Assembly (NCBI RefSeq): GCF_029846175.1
Contig: NZ_JARWAC010000016.1
Coordinates: forward strand, 124,001-188,000
Direction of reading: 5' to 3'
Length of the DNA: 64,000 nucleotides
DNA from: Sphaerisporangium sp. TRM90804
GTDB taxonomy: Bacteria > Actinomycetota > Actinomycetes > Streptosporangiales > Streptosporangiaceae
The notes under the pieces were generated by a model. The model was not told the origin of the DNA and did no database searches. It saw only the letters and a list, made by a program, of their open reading frames with translations. Below, in pieces: positions 34,830-41,350 of the stretch. Made by a program: the position numbers and the translations under genes. Each line of letters begins with the position of its first letter. Within the stretch, counting starts at the first letter, position 1.

Positions 34830-35240
34830 GTGTCGCCGTCGCCGGGCCCGTGGTCAGATGACCTGCGCGGAGATGACCTGGACCACCTCGAACGGGTGCT
34901 CCGTCAGACCGAGGAGGCGTTGCGCGGCCTCGCGGACGCGCACGCCAGGGTCCGCCAGGTCACCGGCGAGGGAGAGGGCGCCGGCGGCATGGTCAAGGCG
35001 GTGGCCGACGGCACCGGACGACTCACGGCGATCACGCTGAACCCGCGTGTCATGCGCCTCGACCCGGCCGAGCTGGGCAGGGAGGCGACGAAGGCCATCC
35101 AGGCGGCCCAGGAGGCCGCCGGGCGGGGTGCCCAGGAGATAGTGGACGGCGCGCGCGCCGGCGTCGCGGCGCTGGACGAGCCCTTGGACGAGACCTTCGT
35201 GCGCCGCCGGATCGAGCAGGTCGAGCGCGAGATCGGCTGA
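34830..35240 (+). CDS. YbaB/EbfC-like nucleoid-associated family protein, copy 1
   Basis: An AAGGAGAG binding site fixes the start at the GTG at 34830 (136 residues, starting VSPSPGPWSDDLRGDD with GTG read as Met). The fold is a long helix (LDHLERVLRQTEEALRGLAD), a beta meander (MVKAVADGTGRLTAITLNPR, VMRLDPAEL) and a C-terminal helix, as in YbaB. Actinobacterial versions commonly sit beside WXG100 or toxin-preamble genes, as here. A direct DNA-binding role is established for classic EbfC, not for this divergent subgroup. Confidence 0.8.
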   Translation: MSPSPGPWSDDLRGDDLDHLERVLRQTEEALRGLADAHARVRQVTGEGEGAGGMVKAVADGTGRLTAITLNPRVMRLDPAELGREATKAIQAAQEAAGRGAQEIVDGARAGVAALDEPLDETFVRRRIEQVEREIG

Positions 35241-35307
35241 GCGCGCCGCTCGGGCGCGCCGAGTGCCCGTGACGACGCGGGACCGCACATGGACGAGAGG
35301 AGAGCCG

Positions 35308-35709
35308 GTGAACGGCTTCGACCCCAACCCCGCCCACTGGCGCGACGGTGATCTTGAGCTGGACGCGGAGCGGGCCGCGAAGATCCTGGCCTGGGTCGAG
35401 GACGGCCAGCACGAGGTCGACGCGATCATCGGCGTGGGGGAGGCGGGCGACGGCCAGGTCAAGGTGACCACGACGGCCGAGGGACGGGTGCGGGAGGTCA
35501 CGCTCGCGCCGCGCGCCATGCGCCTGGACAGCGAGTCGCTCGCCGACGAGCTGCTGCTCGCCGTCCGGCGGGCGCAGGACGACGCCGAGAACGCCACGCG
35601 GCGCCTGATGCAGGACGCCCTCGGCGACGTCCTGCCCCCCGGCGCGCTGGATCCCGCCGCCGTCGAGGAGCAGATCGGCCGGTTGCTGCGCTCGTTCACC
35701 CGCCCGTGA
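35308..35709 (+). CDS. YbaB/EbfC-like family protein, copy 2
   Basis: A GAGAGGAGAG binding site precedes the GTG at 35308, giving 133 residues. It keeps the YbaB plan: helix DAERAAKILAWVEDGQHEVD, the strand set VKVTTTAEGRVREVTLAPRA with MRLDSESLADELLLAVRRAQ after it, and a helical end. It is only distantly similar to the copy at 34830 and lies 67 bases downstream, so the two may form heteromeric complexes. Low-complexity 26-base repeats follow its stop. Confidence 0.8.
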   Translation: MNGFDPNPAHWRDGDLELDAERAAKILAWVEDGQHEVDAIIGVGEAGDGQVKVTTTAEGRVREVTLAPRAMRLDSESLADELLLAVRRAQDDAENATRRLMQDALGDVLPPGALDPAAVEEQIGRLLRSFTRP

Positions 35710-35724
35710 CGGGAGGGCGGGCGC

Positions 35725-35868
35725 GCCCGCGCGGCTGACCGCCTGAACGTGCCCGCGCGGTTGACCGCCCGGACGTGTCCGCGCGGTTGTCCGCCTGAAC
35801 GCGTCCGCGCGGTTGACCGCCCGGACGTGCCCGCGCGGCTGACCGCCTGAACGCGTCCGCGCGGGCCG
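35725..35868. repeat. Five-and-a-half 26-base tandem repeats between convergent genes
   Basis: Units of exactly 26 bases start at 35725, 35751, 35777, 35803 and 35829, with a partial sixth at 35855. Each contains CCGCGCGG, TGACCGCC and a GAACG- or GGACG-type end, and two unit types roughly alternate, giving a higher-order 52-base period. The array fills the gap between the YbaB-like gene and the convergent LysE-like gene. Confidence 0.9.
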
Positions 35869-35875
35869 GGACGGA

Positions 35876-36511
35876 CTACTTCCGGGGGCCGTCGCCGGCG
35901 AGCGCGGCGGCGGTGCCCAGGCCTATGTAGACCAGGCCGCTGGCGACGTCCACGCGGCGGGCGGCCACCGGGGAGCGGCGCAGGCGTGCGGCCAGGGCGG
36001 CCGACAGCACGGCGTACGTGCCGTCGCTCGCCATGCCCAGCACGGTCCACACCAGGCCCAGGACCGCGACCTGCGCGGCCACCGGGCCGAGGGACGGGTC
36101 GACGAACTGGGGCAGGAAGGCCAGGAAGAAGATCGCGGTCTTGGGGTTGAGCACGTTCACCACGAAGCCCTCGCCGAACAGGCGCTGGCGGGAGACCGCC
36201 TCCACCTCCTTGGCCAGGCCGTCGCCGGGCGTCATGAGCTTGCGCACGCCCAGGTAGACCAGGTACGCCGCGCCCGCGTACTTCACCACCGTGAACGCCG
36301 TGGCCGAGGCGGCGAGCAGCGCGCTCAGCCCCAGCGCCGCCGCGACCACGTGGACCAGCGAACCGACGTGGATGCCCGCCACCGAGATGATCCCCGCCGT
36401 GCGCCCCTGCGCGACGCTCCGCGTGACGATGTAGACGACGGCCGGCCCCGGCACGAGCAGCAGCGCCAGGGTCGCGATGGAGAACACCGCGAGCGTGGGG
36501 AGAGTCGGCAT
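35876..36511 (-). CDS. LysE/RhtB-family amino acid exporter
   Basis: From the ATG at 36511 the protein has 211 residues and six hydrophobic segments. The N-terminal LALLLVPGPAVVYIVTRSVAQGRTAG and GIHVGSLVHV are the LysE/RhtB signature, and the middle loop FGEGFVVNVLNPKTAIFFLAFLPQF is highly conserved in the family. These proteins export amino acids such as homoserine, threonine or lysine. The start is supported by family alignment more than by a ribosome binding site, which is poor. It is transcribed toward the YbaB pair. Confidence 0.88.
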   Translation of the reverse strand: MPTLPTLAVFSIATLALLLVPGPAVVYIVTRSVAQGRTAGIISVAGIHVGSLVHVVAAALGLSALLAASATAFTVVKYAGAAYLVYLGVRKLMTPGDGLAKEVEAVSRQRLFGEGFVVNVLNPKTAIFFLAFLPQFVDPSLGPVAAQVAVLGLVWTVLGMASDGTYAVLSAALAARLRRSPVAARRVDVASGLVYIGLGTAAALAGDGPRK

Positions 36512-36571
36512 GCCGCTGATGGTATGAATGGCCGGTTTACCCCGTCCATCGGATTTGCCGCCGCCCGCCGC

Positions 36572-36634
36572 GCCGCCTGCCGCCGCCCGCTCGCCGCCTG
36601 CCGCCGCCCGCTCGCCGCCTGCCGCCGCCCGCTC
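36572..36634. repeat. Three 21-base tandem repeats
   Basis: Perfect units of GCCGCCTGC + CGCCGCCCGCTC start at 36572, 36593 and 36614 in the region between the LysE-like gene and the glycosyltransferase leader. The surrounding GC-only sequence (36540-36720) gives long but implausible Ala/Pro/Arg reading frames on both strands, and I see no gene in it. Confidence 0.85.
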
Positions 36635-36775
36635 GCCGGCCGCCCGCCGCCGGCCGTCCGCCGCCGGGCGTCGCCCTCCGCTGGCCGCTGGACGCCCGCC
36701 CGCCGGGCGCATGCCTCCACGGCCCCGAGGAAATCGAGTGGCCCCGGCAGTGGCGGTGTGGTTAGGCTCCCGGCC

Positions 36776-36802
36776 ATGCACCTGCTTCAGATCTACGGCT
36801 GA
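36776..36802 (+). promoter_or_regulatory. Eight-codon leader peptide upstream of the macrolide-type glycosyltransferase
   Basis: ATG 36776 opens a frame MHLLQIYG ending at TGA 36800-36802. A TAGGCT hexamer nine bases before the ATG could be a -10 element of a leaderless transcript. Directly after the stop come two mutually exclusive hairpins: CCGCC/GGCGG (36805-36817) and GGCGG/CCGCC (36813-36826). A strong 8-base stem with a three-base loop follows at 36858-36876. This is the layout of a ribosome-mediated attenuator, as known for macrolide-inducible genes. It is a hypothesis from sequence only. Confidence 0.45.
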
Positions 36803-36941
36803 CACCGCCGAGGGCGGCATCCCGCCCCCGCTCAGCGGCCCGACGCACGCGCGCCCCGCGACGGCCATGCCGTCGCGGCGTCTTCGGCGTGCCGGGTCGC
36901 GGTGTCCATTCCGCCGCAGACTCTGAAACGAGTGATCTTCC

Positions 36942-38117
36942 ATGTCACGTCGACGTTCCCATGTCGCGATGGCGGGCATTCCCGCCGTCAGCCACGTCCT
37001 TCCCGGCCTTGAGGTCATCCGCGAGCTGGTGGCCCGCGGCCACCGCGTCACCTACGCCAACGACCCGGCCGTCGCCGACCTGATCACCCCCACCGGCGCC
37101 GAGTTCGTCGCCTGCGAGTCGGGGCTGCCGGTCGCCGACCACGACTGGCCGGACGACCCCATCGCCGCGATGGACCTGTTCCTCGACGACGCCATCAGGG
37201 CGCTTCCGCAGATGCGGGCCGTGTACGACGACGACCCCGCCGACCTGTACATGTACGACATCGGGGCTTACGCCGTCCGTGCCCTCGCCGAGGCGCAGGG
37301 ACGTCCCGCCGTGCAGCTGTCGCCGACCTTCGTGGCCTGGGAGGGCTACGAACAGGAGGTCGCGGCGCACCTGTGGCGGCTGCCCGGCGCCGGCGCCTTC
37401 CGGGCGAAGTACGCCGCGTGGCTCGCCGGATGCGGGGCGACCACCACCGACGTGGACGCCTTCAACGGCCGCCCCCCGCGGGCGCTGGCCCTGATCCCCA
37501 AGGCGATGCAGCCGCACGCCGACCGGGTGGACCCCGAGGTGGTGACGTTCGTCGGGCCGTGCTTCGGCAGGCGCGCCGACCAGGGCGGCTGGACCCGCCC
37601 GGCCGGCGCGGAGAAGGTGCTGCTCATCTCCCTGGGCTCGGCGTACACCCGGCAGCCGGAGTTCTACCGGCGGTGCCTCGCGGCCTTCGGCGGCCTGCCG
37701 GGCTGGCACGTCGTCCTGCAGATCGGCAGGCACACCGACCCGGGGGAGCTCGGCGTCGTCCCCGCCAACGTCGAGGTGCATCCCTGGGTGCCGCAGCTCG
37801 CCATCCTGGAGCAGGCGGACGCCTTCGTGACGCACGCGGGGATGGGCGGCAGCAGCGAGGGGCTGTTCACCGGCGTTCCCATGATTGCCGTCCCGCAGGC
37901 CGTCGACCAGTTCGCCAACGCCGACCGGCTGGTCGAGCTGGGCGTGGCGCGCCGCCTCGACACGGCGGACGCCACCGCCGCGCTCCTGCGGGAGACCCTG
38001 ATCGAGCTCACCGCCGATCCGGAGGTGGCCCGTCGCTCGGCGCTGCTGCGCGCCGAGGCGCGAGCCGAGGGCGGCACCACACGCGCCGCCGACCTCATCG
38101 AGGGAATGCTCGGCTGA
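36942..38117 (+). CDS. Macrolide-type family 1 glycosyltransferase (MGT/OleD-like)
   Basis: The 391-residue GT-B enzyme begins SHVAMAGIPAVSHVLPGLEV, where the GHxxP-like acceptor-side motif of MGT enzymes occurs, with a likely catalytic His in VSHV. The C-terminal domain has LLISLGSAYTRQPEFYRRCL and the UDP-sugar motif VHPWVPQLAILEQADAFVTHAGMGGSSEGLFTGVPMIAVP. OleD-type enzymes glycosylate and inactivate macrolides and other aglycones with UDP-glucose. The start has only a weak ribosome binding site, and a structured leader with a tiny reading frame precedes it. Substrate preference cannot be read from sequence. Confidence 0.85.
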   Translation: MSRRRSHVAMAGIPAVSHVLPGLEVIRELVARGHRVTYANDPAVADLITPTGAEFVACESGLPVADHDWPDDPIAAMDLFLDDAIRALPQMRAVYDDDPADLYMYDIGAYAVRALAEAQGRPAVQLSPTFVAWEGYEQEVAAHLWRLPGAGAFRAKYAAWLAGCGATTTDVDAFNGRPPRALALIPKAMQPHADRVDPEVVTFVGPCFGRRADQGGWTRPAGAEKVLLISLGSAYTRQPEFYRRCLAAFGGLPGWHVVLQIGRHTDPGELGVVPANVEVHPWVPQLAILEQADAFVTHAGMGGSSEGLFTGVPMIAVPQAVDQFANADRLVELGVARRLDTADATAALLRETLIELTADPEVARRSALLRAEARAEGGTTRAADLIEGMLG

Positions 38118-38175
38118 TCCCGGCCGGAACGGTGCGCGGTGGGCCCCCGTCCGCCGCGCGCCGTTCCCGCCTCGG

Positions 38176-38227
38176 TTGACACGCAACCGTCCGGCTGCCT
38201 AAGTTGAACATGCAGCCGGACGGTTGC
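38176..38227 (+). promoter_or_regulatory. Promoter with paired ArsR operators
   Basis: TTGACA at 38176-38181 and TAAGTT at 38200-38205 (18-base spacing) form a likely promoter. Two 16-base sites, GCAACCGTCCGGCTGC (38183-38198) and its exact reverse complement (38212-38227), flank a 13-base gap. Each arm is itself an imperfect palindrome of the form GCARCC-N4-GGYTGC. The first arm fills the promoter spacer and the second follows the -10, ideal for repression by the ArsR-type protein encoded at 38248. Confidence 0.75.
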
Positions 38228-38247
38228 ATGTTGGGGGGAGTTCCTTG

Positions 38248-39054
38248 ATGGACGAGGTGTTCAAGGCGCTGGCCGACCCCAGCCGCCGCCGGCTGCTCGA
38301 CAGTCTGAACCTCCGCAACGGCCAGACCCTTCGCGAGCTGTGCGCGGGGCTGGAGATGACCCGGCAGTCCGTCAGCAAGCACCTGGCGGTGCTGGAGGCG
38401 GCCAACCTCGTGACCACGGTGTGGCGCGGCCGGGAGAAGCTGCACCACCTCAACGCCGCGCCGGTGAACGCCATCGCCGAGCGCTGGATCGGCCGTTTCG
38501 ACCGCGAACGGGTGCGCGCGCTCGCGGACCTGAAGAGAGCATTGGAGCAGGAACCCATGGGCAACCCCGAGTTCGTCTACACGACCTACATCACCACCAC
38601 CCCCGAGCGGCTCTGGCAGGCGCTGACCGATCCGGCCTTCACGCGCCGCTACTGGGGGGCGAGCCACGAGTCCGACTGGAAGGCGGGGTCCACGATGGTC
38701 TGGGAGGAGCGGGGGGTCAGCGTCGCCGACCCCGAGCAGGTCGTCCTGGAGTCCGACCCCTACCGCCGCCTCTCCTACACCTGGCACACCTTCACGCCGG
38801 AGTTCGCCAAGACGTGGGACCTGAGCGAGGACGTCGTCGCCAAGTGGAACGAGGAGCCCCGCTCCAAGGTCACCTTCGACCTCGAACAGCAGGGCCCGGT
38901 CGTCAAGCTCACCGTCGTCCACGACGGCTTCGCCCCCGGCAGCACCCTCTTGGACGGCATCAGCCAGGGCTGGCCCCAGATCATCTCCAGCCTCAAGTCC
39001 CTCCTCGAAACCGGCACTCCCCTCCCTGATCCCTCGGCGGATGACGCAAGCTGA
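38248..39054 (+). CDS. ArsR-type helix-turn-helix fused to an SRPBCC (AHSA1) domain
   Basis: The ATG at 38248 follows GGGGGAG and gives 268 residues. Residues 1-85 are an ArsR winged helix (MDEVFKALADPSRRRLLDSL, LCAGLEMTRQSVSKHLAVLE); after a linker, residues 110-260 are an SRPBCC/AHSA1 lipid- or ligand-binding fold (EFVYTTYITTTPERLWQALT, WKAGSTMVWEERG). Such fusions occur in actinomycetes as self-contained ligand-responsive repressors. A promoter with two mirror-image 16-base operators lies directly upstream, so autorepression is very likely. No target gene other than itself is evident. Confidence 0.87.
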   Translation: MDEVFKALADPSRRRLLDSLNLRNGQTLRELCAGLEMTRQSVSKHLAVLEAANLVTTVWRGREKLHHLNAAPVNAIAERWIGRFDRERVRALADLKRALEQEPMGNPEFVYTTYITTTPERLWQALTDPAFTRRYWGASHESDWKAGSTMVWEERGVSVADPEQVVLESDPYRRLSYTWHTFTPEFAKTWDLSEDVVAKWNEEPRSKVTFDLEQQGPVVKLTVVHDGFAPGSTLLDGISQGWPQIISSLKSLLETGTPLPDPSADDAS

Positions 39055-39083
39055 CGCCTGACGACAGCCCGCCCGTCGGCCGG

Positions 39084-40010
39084 TCAGGGGTCGGCGGGGG
39101 TGGTGGTCTCGGTGAGGGCGTGGAGCAGGGCGGTGGTGGCGGGCGGGTCGGGGGGTTCCCCGTAGGTGGCGGCGAGGACGCGCCTGGCGGTGGGGATCGG
39201 CGTGACGCGCACGCCCGGGTGGCGATGGGCCGCCAGGGCGAGGCGGGGGAGCACGGTTACGCCGAGGCCCGCGGCGACCATCGCCTGCACGGCCACGTAG
39301 TCGTCGGTCGTGAAGGCGATGGCCGGGGTGAAGCCGGCTTCGGCGCACAGGTCGAGCAGGTGGCTGCGGCACTGGTCGCAGCCGGCGATCCACTTCGACC
39401 CCGCGTACGCGGCCACGCCGCCCCCGGCCGACGCCACCCCGTCCCCGGCCGAGGCCACGGGGCCGCCGGGCAGGGGGTCGAGAGGGCTGACCAGGAAGGT
39501 CGGGTCGTCGAAGAGCGGCGTCGGGCGGACGTCCGCGTCCGCGCGGGGGCCGGACGCGGGGTACTCGAAGACGACGGCCGCGTCCACCAGGCCCGCGCGG
39601 AGCATCTCCAGGGCCTCGGGCGGTTCGGCCTCGATGAGGCTGAGGTCGAGGCCCGGGTGCCGGCGGGCGAGGCGGACGGCGGCCTCCGGCACGAAGGTGC
39701 CCAGGGCGGAGGGGAACGCGGCCAGGCGCACCCGGCCCGCGCGCAGGCCGACGTGGGCGGCCAGCTCGGCGGACGCGGCATCCAGGCGCCCGATCACCTC
39801 GGCCGCCCGGTCGGCGAGCAGCCGCCCGGCGTCGGTGAGCCGGATGCCGCGCCCGACCCGCTGGACGAGCTTGGCGCCGGTCTCGGCCTCCAGCCGGGCC
39901 AGGTGATGGCTGACCGACGGCTGCGAGTAGTGCAGCTCCCTGGCCGCCAGCGTGACCGAGCCGTGCCGCGCCACGGCCTCCAGGACGCGAAGCCGCACCA
40001 CATCAAGCAT
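39084..40010 (-). CDS. LysR-family transcriptional regulator
   Basis: The 308-residue protein has the LysR helix-turn-helix (VRLRVLEAVARHGSVTLAAR, QPSVSHHLARLEAETGAKLV) and an effector domain with one insertion of repeats GPVASAGDGVASAGGGVAAY near residue 190. It is divergent from the threonine dehydratase-like gene with 75 bases between starts, the classical layout for a LysR regulator and its target. The palindrome at 40018 lies next to its own start. Confidence 0.88.
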   Translation of the reverse strand: MLDVVRLRVLEAVARHGSVTLAARELHYSQPSVSHHLARLEAETGAKLVQRVGRGIRLTDAGRLLADRAAEVIGRLDAASAELAAHVGLRAGRVRLAAFPSALGTFVPEAAVRLARRHPGLDLSLIEAEPPEALEMLRAGLVDAAVVFEYPASGPRADADVRPTPLFDDPTFLVSPLDPLPGGPVASAGDGVASAGGGVAAYAGSKWIAGCDQCRSHLLDLCAEAGFTPAIAFTTDDYVAVQAMVAAGLGVTVLPRLALAAHRHPGVRVTPIPTARRVLAATYGEPPDPPATTALLHALTETTTPADP

Positions 40011-40017
40011 GCATCAA

Positions 40018-40029
40018 CCATATCTATGG
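40018..40029. promoter_or_regulatory. LysR operator candidate
   Basis: CCATATCTATGG is a near-perfect dyad eight bases upstream of the LysR gene start and 57 bases before the dehydratase ATG, in the only AT-rich patch of the intergenic region. Confidence 0.45.
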
Positions 40030-40085
40030 AAAACCGCCGCACTTGGCATTGGACCTATGCGTCAGGGTCCCGCAGCGTAGAAGCC

Positions 40086-41060
40086 ATGCAGACGACTTCA
40101 CCCGACATCACCGGCATCCTCGACGCGGCCCGCCTGATCGCCCCGCACCTGCCGCCGACCCCGATGTGGTCCTACCCGGTGCTCGACGCGCGCCTGGGTG
40201 CCGAGGTGCACGTCAAGCACGAGAACATCCAGCCGACCGGCGCCTTCAAGGTGCGGGGAGGGATCACCCTGCTGACCCGGATGTCCGAGGCGGAACGGGG
40301 GCGCGGGGTGCTCACCTACTCCACCGGCAACCACGCCCAGTCGATCGCGTACGCGGCCCGCATCTTCGGCGCCCCCTGCACGGTCGTGATGCCGGAGAAC
40401 CCGAACCCGGCGAAGGTGGCGGCGGTCGAGGCGCTCGGCGCCGCCGTCGAGCTCAAGGGGGCCACGGTGGTCGAGGCCGGCGAGTACGCGGCCGCGCTGG
40501 CCGCCGACCGGCGCAACCGCCTGGTCAGCCCGGCCGACGAGCCCGACCTCATCGAGGGCGTCGGCACCCTGTACCTGGAGATGTTCGCCCGGCGGCCCGA
40601 TCTGGACGTCCTGTTCGTGCCGGTCGGCGCGGGGACGAGCGCCGCGGCGGCGTGCCTGGCGGCCCGGGCGCTCGCCCCGCGGTGCCGGGTGATCGCCGTC
40701 CAGTCGGCGCGGGCGCCGGCCGCCCACGACTCCTGGCGCGCGGGGGAACCGGTCCGCCGGCCGGTCGGCACGCTCGCCGAGGGGCTGGCGACGGGCTCCG
40801 CCTTCGCGGTCCCGCGCGCGATCATGCGCGAGCTGCTGGACGACTTCATGCTCGTCTCCGACGAGGAGATCGCCGCGGCGCAGCGGCTGCTGCTGACCGA
40901 TGCGCACACGCTCGCCGAGCTGGCGGGCGCCGCGGCGCTGGCCGCGCTGACCAAGAGGCGCGAGGAGTTCGCCGGCGCCAGGATCGGCGTGGTGTGCAGC
41001 GGCGGCAACGCCGGGCCCGCCGAACTCCAGCGCCTGCTCGGCGGCGGAAACGCCGCCTGA
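40086..41060 (+). CDS. Threonine/serine dehydratase-like PLP enzyme
   Basis: The 324-residue protein is a fold-type II PLP enzyme. The Schiff-base lysine is Lys55 in HENIQPTGAFKVRGGITLL; a serine/threonine loop STGNHAQSIAYAAR and the phosphate-binding glycine loop GVVCSGGNAGP near the end are present. It lacks the C-terminal ACT-like regulatory domain, as in catabolic threonine dehydratases and serine racemase-like proteins. It removes ammonia from threonine or serine to give 2-oxo acids. The divergent LysR gene probably regulates it. Confidence 0.87.
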   Translation: MQTTSPDITGILDAARLIAPHLPPTPMWSYPVLDARLGAEVHVKHENIQPTGAFKVRGGITLLTRMSEAERGRGVLTYSTGNHAQSIAYAARIFGAPCTVVMPENPNPAKVAAVEALGAAVELKGATVVEAGEYAAALAADRRNRLVSPADEPDLIEGVGTLYLEMFARRPDLDVLFVPVGAGTSAAAACLAARALAPRCRVIAVQSARAPAAHDSWRAGEPVRRPVGTLAEGLATGSAFAVPRAIMRELLDDFMLVSDEEIAAAQRLLLTDAHTLAELAGAAALAALTKRREEFAGARIGVVCSGGNAGPAELQRLLGGGNAA

Positions 41061-41111
41061 TCGACGGCGCCCCATCCGCGGGCGCGGCGGCGAACACCGG
41101 CGACCGGTGAA

Positions 41112-41140
41112 TGTTTCACGGTGTTCACACTTGTGAAACA
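41112..41140. promoter_or_regulatory. Inverted repeat, operator or hairpin
   Basis: TGTTTCAC (41112-41119) and GTGAAACA (41133-41140) form a perfect 8-base inverted repeat with a 13-base gap, AT-richer than its surroundings. It lies 50 bases after the dehydratase gene and about 90 bases upstream of the pectate lyase promoter. It may be a regulator site for the lyase genes; a terminator role is less likely because no T-run follows. Confidence 0.4.
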
Positions 41141-41233
41141 CGGTCAGCATACGGGATTCACCGTCGGCGCAGGTGAGGGAAGGTGTGACGGGAGCGCGTC
41201 ATGGGCGCGCTAACAAGAAGTCGAGTGCGGTTG

Positions 41234-41262
41234 TTGACACGCGTTGGGACTCTTCTTACGTT
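41234..41262 (+). promoter_or_regulatory. Pectate lyase promoter
   Basis: TTGACA at 41234-41239 and TACGTT at 41257-41262, separated by exactly 17 bases, form a good vegetative-type promoter. Transcription would start near 41269, leaving a leader of about 80 bases before the GTG at 41351. Confidence 0.6.
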
Positions 41263-41277
41263 TACGGCGTTCGCAAT

Positions 41278-41300
41278 CATGTATGTCATCCACATACATG
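41278..41300. promoter_or_regulatory. Perfect 9-base inverted repeat just downstream of the pectate lyase promoter
   Basis: CATGTATGT and ACATACATG flank a five-base spacer at 41278-41300, starting about nine bases after the predicted transcription start. The position suits a repressor roadblock or a 5' leader hairpin. Its A/T content is conspicuous in this genome. Confidence 0.55.
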
Positions 41301-41350
41301 AACAGACTTGCGGAATGGCCCGATTCTGCGCGACGCGCGAGGAGCTCGAC

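Noticed and set aside
36528-36926. Ala/Pro/Arg-rich plus-strand frame
   Set aside because: Low-complexity translation of GC tandem repeats, no start signal, overlaps the glycosyltransferase leader.
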